Part shown: one piece after another, positions 58,910 through 64,000 of the stretch
Layout: each line of letters begins with the position of its first letter
How positions within the stretch are numbered: position 1 is the stretch's first letter
From: Peptoclostridium acidaminophilum DSM 3953
GTDB lineage: Bacteria > Bacillota > Clostridia > Peptostreptococcales > Peptostreptococcaceae
Length of the DNA stretch: 64,000 nt
NCBI RefSeq assembly: GCF_000597865.1
Contig: NZ_CP007453.1
Location: forward strand, 434,001-498,000
Direction: 5' to 3'
Program-made: the position numbers and the translations under genes
The notes under the pieces: generated by a model
What the model was told of the DNA's origin: nothing
Databases searched by the model: none
The model's input: only the letters and a program-made list of their open reading frames with translations

Positions 58910-60757
58910 TTATTCCTCGCCTTCCGAAAACTGGCTGTTGTAAAGATCCGCATAGAAGCCTTTCTGCAATAAAAGCTCATCGTGACTGCCCTGTTCTATT
59001 ATGTCTCCGTCTTTCATCACCAGAATCAGGTCCGCGTCCTTTATTGTCGATAGCCTGTGGGCGATTACAAAGCTTGTCCTGCTGCTCATAAGGTGGTTCA
59101 TCGCCTTTTGTATGAGAATCTCCGTCCTTGTGTCAACGGAGCTTGTCGCCTCATCGAGTATGAGAATCTTGGGGTTTGCAAGTATGACCCTTGCTATTGT
59201 GAAGAGCTGTTTTTGGCCCTGCGATATGTTGCTTGCCTCTTCGTTTAGTATCATGTCATAGCCGTCAGGCAGCGCATGTATGAATTCGTGGCAGTGGGCA
59301 GCCTTTGCAGCCTCTATCACCTGCTCGTCCGTCGCATCGAAGCATCCATACCGTATGTTCTCCATTATGGAAGCATTGTAAAGCCATGTTTCCTGGAGCA
59401 CCATGCCGAACATTTCGCGCAGGTCGTTGCGCGTAAATTCAAAGATGTCATTGCCGTCTATTGTTATCCTTCCCGAGTTTATGTCATAAAATCTCATAAG
59501 CAGCTTTACGATCGTTGTCTTGCCTGCCCCGGTAGGCCCCACTATAGCCACCTTCTGGCCAGCCTTTATGCTGGCTGAGAAATTGTTGATTATAGTCTTT
59601 TCCTTAGTGTATCCGAAGCTTACATTTTCAAATGCCACATCACCGTGGAAGCTCTCGCCTTGCAGCGGCGATGTGGTTTCAGGCGTCTCCTCCTCCTCGT
59701 TCAGGAATTCGAATACACGCTCTGCCGAAGCCACTGTAGACTGAAGCGTTGCAGAAACTGCCGCCAGCTGTGCAATAGGCTGAGTGAAGGATCTCATGTA
59801 CTGTATGAACGCCTGTATGTCTCCTATCTCGACCATCTTTTTGACAGCCAGGTAGCCGCCGAGAATGCTGACAACTACGTATCCGAAATTTCCAACAAAC
59901 ATCATTATAGGCTGCATCATTCCGGATATGAATTGCGATTTCCAGGCTGACGAGTATAGCTTGTCGTTGATCCCTTCGAATTTCTCGACCGATTCCTCCT
60001 CGCCGTTGAACGCATGAACTATGCTGTGTCCGCCGTACATTTCCTCGACATGTCCATTGATCTCGCCTATAGACTCCATCTGCTGCTTGAAAAATCCCTG
60101 TGACCGCTTCACTATTACTGCGACTATTGCAAGCGACGAGGGTATTACAAGGAGCGCCGCAAAAGTCATTATCCAGCTTATGGAGAGCATCATTGCAAGC
60201 ACGCCTATTATGCTTGTCACAGAAGTTATTATCTGCGTAAGGCTCTGGTTGAGCGTCTGGCTTACAGTGTCAACGTCGTTTGTGATTCGCGAGAGTATCT
60301 CTCCGTGAGTCCTTGTGTCATAGTAGTTGAGCGGTATCTTGTTCATTTTGAGGGATATGTCTCTGCGCAGATTGTAGGTGACATCCATCGCCACTTTTGA
60401 CATTATGTAGCTTTGCACATACTGGCATACAGCGGATATGATATAGAGCGCAATCAGAATGCCTATCATCCTGCCTATATAGTCAAAATCGGTGAGCAGT
60501 CCCGTTCCGGCATGCCAGGCCAGGAGCCCTTCGACCAGTTTTGTTGTAACCTTGCCAAGCAGCTTAGGACCTACTATTGAGAATACGGTTGAAAATAATG
60601 CAAAAATCACGACCATGTATATTGATATTTTATATTCCTTCAGGTATGCCCACAGGCTGGCTATAGTCTTTTCAAAATCCTTAGCCTTGCCACCGCCACC
60701 AGGAGAGCCTAGGCCCATTCGCGGCATAGGACCTGAATGTTGCTTGTCCTTACTCAC
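58910..60757 (-). CDS. ABC exporter subunit with catalytic Walker B (heterodimer partner 2)
   Basis: A 615-residue type I ABC exporter half-transporter: a Gly/Pro-rich cytoplasmic N-terminus (PRMGLGSPGGGG), six membrane helices and a nucleotide-binding domain. Walker A is GPTGAGKTT and Walker B ILILDEATSSVD with the catalytic Glu; the switch His is in FVIAHRLSTIKDADL. The signature is NISQGQKQLFTIAR, where the usual LSGGQ is altered to SQGQ. Its GTG start overlaps the stop of the upstream ABC gene (GTGA). Together with 60754-62487 it forms an asymmetric heterodimer like TM287/288 or LmrCD, typically a multidrug or peptide exporter. Confidence 0.93.
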   Translation of the reverse strand: MSKDKQHSGPMPRMGLGSPGGGGKAKDFEKTIASLWAYLKEYKISIYMVVIFALFSTVFSIVGPKLLGKVTTKLVEGLLAWHAGTGLLTDFDYIGRMIGILIALYIISAVCQYVQSYIMSKVAMDVTYNLRRDISLKMNKIPLNYYDTRTHGEILSRITNDVDTVSQTLNQSLTQIITSVTSIIGVLAMMLSISWIMTFAALLVIPSSLAIVAVIVKRSQGFFKQQMESIGEINGHVEEMYGGHSIVHAFNGEEESVEKFEGINDKLYSSAWKSQFISGMMQPIMMFVGNFGYVVVSILGGYLAVKKMVEIGDIQAFIQYMRSFTQPIAQLAAVSATLQSTVASAERVFEFLNEEEETPETTSPLQGESFHGDVAFENVSFGYTKEKTIINNFSASIKAGQKVAIVGPTGAGKTTIVKLLMRFYDINSGRITIDGNDIFEFTRNDLREMFGMVLQETWLYNASIMENIRYGCFDATDEQVIEAAKAAHCHEFIHALPDGYDMILNEEASNISQGQKQLFTIARVILANPKILILDEATSSVDTRTEILIQKAMNHLMSSRTSFVIAHRLSTIKDADLILVMKDGDIIEQGSHDELLLQKGFYADLYNSQFSEGEE

Positions 60758-62487
60758 CTTGACAACTCCTCCTCGCTAAGCTGAGAATACGCTATCTGCT
60801 GATACACCTCGCAGCTTTTTAAAAGCTCGCTGTGGGTACCCAGCCCTACTATATAGCCATTGTCCAGCACTATTATCTGCTCTGCATCCATTATTGTGCC
60901 GACGCGCTGCGCCACCAGGAGGATTGTGCTCTCACCCGTTTCCCTCCTGAGCGCCTCCCTCAGCTTTCTGTCTGTTTTCAAATCGAGAGCAGAAAAGCTG
61001 TCGTCGAATATATATATAGGGGCATTCTTCACGAGCGCTCTAGCTATTGACAGCCTTTGCTTCTGGCCTCCCGACACGTTGGTTCCGCCCTGCGCGATTA
61101 TCGAATCATAGCCATCTTCCTTGGAGCTTATGAATTCGGTGGCCTGCGCCACAAATGCAGCTTTTTCTATGTTGTCCATTGTTGAATTCTTGTCTGCGTA
61201 ATAGAGATTTGACTTTATAGTTCCTGAAAAAAGGCTGCTCTTTTGCGGCACATAGCCTATCTTCTTGCGCAGGCTTTTCCTTGACACACTGCGTACATCC
61301 TTGCCGTCGATTAGTATCTGACCGCTTGTGACGTCGTAGAACCTGAGCGCCAGATTGACTAGGGTGGACTTCCCGCTTCCGGTCGAGCCTATTATGGCCG
61401 TCGTCTCTCCTGCCCTTGCGGTGAAGCTCAGATTGTGGAGCACATTATCCTGCCCTCCGGGATAGCAGAAGCTCACATTTCGAAACTCGATAGTTGAATC
61501 GAACTCCTTGCCAAACTCTGCAGGTTTTTCCTCGTCGAGTATGCTCAGCTCTGTGGCGAGCACTTCAGCTACCCGTTCCGCCGACACGGATGCCCTTGGA
61601 ACCATAATGAACATCATCGACATCATGAGGAATGCCATTATTATCTGTATGGCGTACTGCATGTATGCCATCATGTCACCTATATCCATGTTGAACGAGG
61701 ATACCTGCTTTGCCCCGACCCACACAATTATTACTGTGACCAGGTTCATAATTAGCATCATTGCCGGCATCATCATTGCCATGACGCGGTTTACAAACAG
61801 GTTTGTAGAGGTGAGATCCGAATTTGCCCTGTCAAGCCTGGCTTCCTCGAACCGCTGCGTATTGAACGCCCTTATTACGAGCATTCCCTCTATGTTTTCG
61901 CGCGTCACGAGATTCAGCCTGTCTACAAGCTTCTGCACAAGTTTGAACTTGGGCATTACGATTGAAAACAACACCATTATTACGCCAACAAGACATATTA
62001 CAGCGACTCCTATTACCCAAGACATCGAAGCGCTGCTCGAAATCGCCTTTATGATTCCTCCCACTCCCAGTATTGGAGCGTAAAACACTAGTCTTACCAT
62101 CATTACCAGCACGTTTTGAACCTGGGAGATGTCATTTGTCGTACGAGTAATAAGCGACGCCGTAGAGAACTGGTCGAACTCTGCATTTGAAAAACTCGAA
62201 ACTTTCTTAAATATGTCAAGGCGCAGATCTCGAGCCACGCTTGCGGCTATGAGCGCCGCAAAATATCCCACAGTAACTGACGCTGTAGTTCCAAGAAGAG
62301 TCACTAGTATCATAACGACTCCAGTTTTGAGTATGAAATTCCGATCGCCCGACATTACTCCTGTATTTACAATGTCGGCCATGTAATCCGGCAGCGCCAG
62401 GTCGCATATGGCCTGCACAAGCAGCAGCACCACTGCGCACAGGAGCATTCCTATGTAGGGCTTTAAATATCTTGCTAACTTTATCAC
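60754..62487 (-). CDS. ABC exporter subunit with degenerate Walker B (heterodimer partner 1)
   Basis: A 577-residue type I ABC exporter half-transporter with six N-terminal membrane helices and an ATPase domain. Walker A is GSTGSGKSTL and the signature VSGGQKQRLSIARAL is canonical. Walker B ends IYIFDDSFSALD, with Asp in place of the catalytic Glu, so its own site is the non-hydrolysing one. The partner has the opposite defects, the rule for heterodimeric exporters. GAGGT lies before the GTG start at 62487. It follows the MarR gene by 42 bases, so the regulator and exporter are probably one operon. Confidence 0.93.
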   Translation of the reverse strand: MIKLARYLKPYIGMLLCAVVLLLVQAICDLALPDYMADIVNTGVMSGDRNFILKTGVVMILVTLLGTTASVTVGYFAALIAASVARDLRLDIFKKVSSFSNAEFDQFSTASLITRTTNDISQVQNVLVMMVRLVFYAPILGVGGIIKAISSSASMSWVIGVAVICLVGVIMVLFSIVMPKFKLVQKLVDRLNLVTRENIEGMLVIRAFNTQRFEEARLDRANSDLTSTNLFVNRVMAMMMPAMMLIMNLVTVIIVWVGAKQVSSFNMDIGDMMAYMQYAIQIIMAFLMMSMMFIMVPRASVSAERVAEVLATELSILDEEKPAEFGKEFDSTIEFRNVSFCYPGGQDNVLHNLSFTARAGETTAIIGSTGSGKSTLVNLALRFYDVTSGQILIDGKDVRSVSRKSLRKKIGYVPQKSSLFSGTIKSNLYYADKNSTMDNIEKAAFVAQATEFISSKEDGYDSIIAQGGTNVSGGQKQRLSIARALVKNAPIYIFDDSFSALDLKTDRKLREALRRETGESTILLVAQRVGTIMDAEQIIVLDNGYIVGLGTHSELLKSCEVYQQIAYSQLSEEELSR

Positions 62488-62529
62488 TTTAATACCTCAT
62501 CTCTTGTTGAAATTCTACCTGTTGCTTAA

Positions 62530-62970
62530 TCAGCTGTTTTCATCCTCACTTGCTATAATGTAGAATTTTTCAAGGAGGCGCAGGAATTCAGCTGTATCCT
62601 CTTCGCCCATTTTTTCGAAAATCCCATTGATGTTGGTCATGTAGCTCTCCATGGCTTTTTTCAGACTCTGCACTCCTGCATCCGTAAGTTTCACATACAC
62701 TACTCTTCTGTCTTTTTTTGTTGTAATCCGGTCTACTAACCCCTTTTCCTCGAGCACGTTTATCATCTGTGAAACCGCCGGTTTGCTTATTTCAAGAAGC
62801 TCGCTAATCATGGAGACTGTAACTCCGTCATTATCTTTTGTGTTTGCTTTTATAAGCTTTAGCATCATGAACTCGCTGCGCGGCATGTCGATTATGTTTT
62901 TCAGGTTGGCTGTGCTCTTTTGAAATTTCTGCATTATTTGTACTATTTTATAGGCATTGCTCATATCCAT
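62530..62970 (-). CDS. MarR-family transcriptional regulator
   Basis: A 146-residue winged-helix regulator. The DNA-binding part reads VTVSMISELLEISKPAVSQMINVLEEKGLVDRITTKKDRRVVYVKLTDAGVQ, with the DRR wing motif. Flanking N- and C-terminal helices form the dimer interface. GAGGGTGAG lies upstream of the ATG. It is first in the exporter operon and palindromic sites lie just upstream (63034-63063), so autorepression and ligand-released expression of the ABC exporter is the likely circuit. Confidence 0.94.
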   Translation of the reverse strand: MDMSNAYKIVQIMQKFQKSTANLKNIIDMPRSEFMMLKLIKANTKDNDGVTVSMISELLEISKPAVSQMINVLEEKGLVDRITTKKDRRVVYVKLTDAGVQSLKKAMESYMTNINGIFEKMGEEDTAEFLRLLEKFYIIASEDENS

Positions 62971-63033
62971 GTTTGCTCACCCTCTCACTTTTATTTGATT
63001 CATATGGACATTTTGATTTAGTCTCATTAATCA

Positions 63034-63063
63034 TTAAGTTAATTAACTAATAACATAGTTAAC
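63034..63063. promoter_or_regulatory. Probable MarR operator
   Basis: A perfect 12-bp palindrome AGTTAATTAACT (63037-63048) inside a longer TTAAGTTAATTAACTAA, followed by a GTTAAC half-site copy at 63058-63063. It lies about 65 bases upstream of the MarR start, in the promoter region. Confidence 0.6.
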
Positions 63064-63122
63064 ATTATATGTCTGCTCCTTTTTATTGTCAATATAAAAC
63101 AAGCCTATTCCAGATGCTTTCC

Positions 63123-63184
63123 ATAAAAAAACTCCCCTCGTTATAAACAGCTATATTTTATAAGCTGTTTATAACAAGGGAAGT
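63123..63184 (-). terminator. Terminator of the NhaC gene
   Basis: On the minus strand AACTTCCCTTGTTATAAACAGCT (split into two stems) pairs with AGCTGTTTATAACGAGGGGAGTT, then a T-run follows. A long, nearly perfect stem, 20 bases past the nhaC stop. Confidence 0.92.
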
Positions 63185-63204
63185 TTATGAGATTAGTATC
63201 GTTT

Positions 63205-64000
63205 CTATGAAGATTTGGCACATGCATTAATAGATTTTTTTTTCTGCATTTCGACCGTCAGCAGGCTGTATCCCAGTATTGGGAAGATTATCCCAAACAG
63301 AGGGTTCAACCAATTGAGTATTGCATACGGCGCATACTGGGCGGCTGAAACTCCCAGCGCCCCGGACATGAAAGCTCCGCACGTAGTCCAGGGATAGAGT
63401 CCGGACGTCAACGTGCCTCCCTCTTCAAGCGCTCTAGAAAGCATCCTGGGCTGAAGGCCTGCTTTTGGATATGCGTCCTTGTAGAGCTGCCCCGAGAGGA
63501 CTATGCTCATATACTGCTCTCCCATTATTGCATTCAGTACAGTTGTAGTTACAATTGTAAGGCCCGGCAGGTATTTGGGATTGTGAATTCTTACTAGCAT
63601 TCTTTCTATTATGACATCCATTATTCTGCTTTCCGTCAGAATTCCGCCAAGACTAAGCGCGAGTATCGCAAGTGAAAATGTCCACATCATGCCTTGTATT
63701 CCGCCGCGGTTGAGAAGCGTATCTACAACCTCTATGCCACTGCTGAATGTAAAACCATAGTTTAGCACACTCAGCGCTTCAACAAACGGCACACCCTGCA
63801 GGAACATAGCAACAGGTATTGAAGACACTATACCTGCAGTAAGACTTGGTATGGCCGGAAACTTAGCCAGGCTCAAAACCAAAACAATGACAAGAGGCAG
63901 GAAAACCACAAGATTCAAATTGAACGAGCTTCCTATAGCATTTTGTATCTGACTTATCTTTTCGACATCCAGGCTTGAATTCGCGTATTTAATGCCCATG
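63205..64000 (-). CDS. nhaC: Na+/H+ antiporter NhaC family, C-terminal part
   Basis: About 264 residues of the C-terminal half of an NhaC-type antiporter, running off the window edge at 64000. Family blocks are PLVIVLVLSLAKFPAIPSLTAGI, RGGIQGMMWTFSLAILALSLGGIL, VLNAIMGEQYMSIVLSGQLYKDAY and RALEEGGTLTSGLYPWTTCGAFMSGALGV. About seven membrane helices are visible. The Met at 63999 is probably internal. NhaC proteins exchange Na+ for H+ or, in some Clostridia, act as amino-acid/cation exchangers. A strong terminator follows. Confidence 0.9.
   Translation of the reverse strand, partial: MGIKYANSSLDVEKISQIQNAIGSSFNLNLVVFLPLVIVLVLSLAKFPAIPSLTAGIVSSIPVAMFLQGVPFVEALSVLNYGFTFSSGIEVVDTLLNRGGIQGMMWTFSLAILALSLGGILTESRIMDVIIERMLVRIHNPKYLPGLTIVTTTVLNAIMGEQYMSIVLSGQLYKDAYPKAGLQPRMLSRALEEGGTLTSGLYPWTTCGAFMSGALGVSAAQYAPYAILNWLNPLFGIIFPILGYSLLTVEMQKKKSINACAKSS

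Noticed and set aside
1-64000. CRISPR arrays or rRNA operons
   Set aside because: No regularly spaced 25-40 bp repeats and no conserved rRNA segments were seen on either strand.

Overview
This window looks like a low-to-mid GC, anaerobic, amino-acid-using member of the Clostridia, in the broad neighbourhood of Peptoclostridium. That assignment is an inference. It rests on a tungsten-type aldehyde:ferredoxin oxidoreductase, a 2-oxoacid:ferredoxin oxidoreductase, strong GGAGG ribosome sites with many TTG and GTG starts, a T-box leader, a YvyF-like protein, IS110, IS607 and IS605 elements, and group II introns. No rRNA, CRISPR array or prophage module was seen.

Layout. 1-10.5 kb is mostly housekeeping: the end of an ABC substrate-binding protein, an MFS pump, a three-rhodanese lipoprotein, an Rh-type ammonium channel, RsgA, tRNA-Leu(CAG), a phospholipase C-like protein and a DUF1846 protein. 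10.5-20.6 kb is an insertion-scarred 2-oxoacid:ferredoxin oxidoreductase locus. A group II intron sits just after a terminator and carries a second group II intron between its domains V and VI. An IS607-type element separates korA from korB, and an IS3-family element splits korB. 20.8-29.8 kb holds a glycosyltransferase and a MacAB/TolC-like export system with its own two-component system. Three promoters of that system share TCACA direct repeats spaced 11 bp apart. 30-41.6 kb is scattered metabolism and signalling (FAH-family hydrolase, QueH, ProC, a chemoreceptor, ABC-F, CorA with a possible leader peptide, an MBL hydrolase). 41.6-45.3 kb has an IS110 element with a candidate bridge RNA, a stress protein and a tyrosine recombinase. 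45.5-53.5 kb holds an amidohydrolase/AbgT pair and an aldehyde oxidoreductase-MoaD operon. That operon has a clear sigma-54 promoter, three palindromic activator sites and an AcoR-like activator next door. 53.7-57.2 kb has exonuclease III, an autonomous TnpB element and the most unusual locus here. 57.2-64 kb is a MarR-controlled heterodimeric ABC exporter with two adaptor proteins, then the end of an NhaC antiporter.

The most interesting locus is 56228-57146 on the minus strand. A consensus promoter drives a complete T-box riboswitch, which leads not to a tRNA synthetase or transporter but to two short paralogous peptides of 57 and 54 residues. Both end in N-[FY]-F-G-C-G-S-F-E-[FL]. A 15-residue third reading frame and a strong terminator follow. 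The peptides are shorter than usual ORF cut-offs. I do not recognise the family, and I know of no precedent for T-box control of such peptides.
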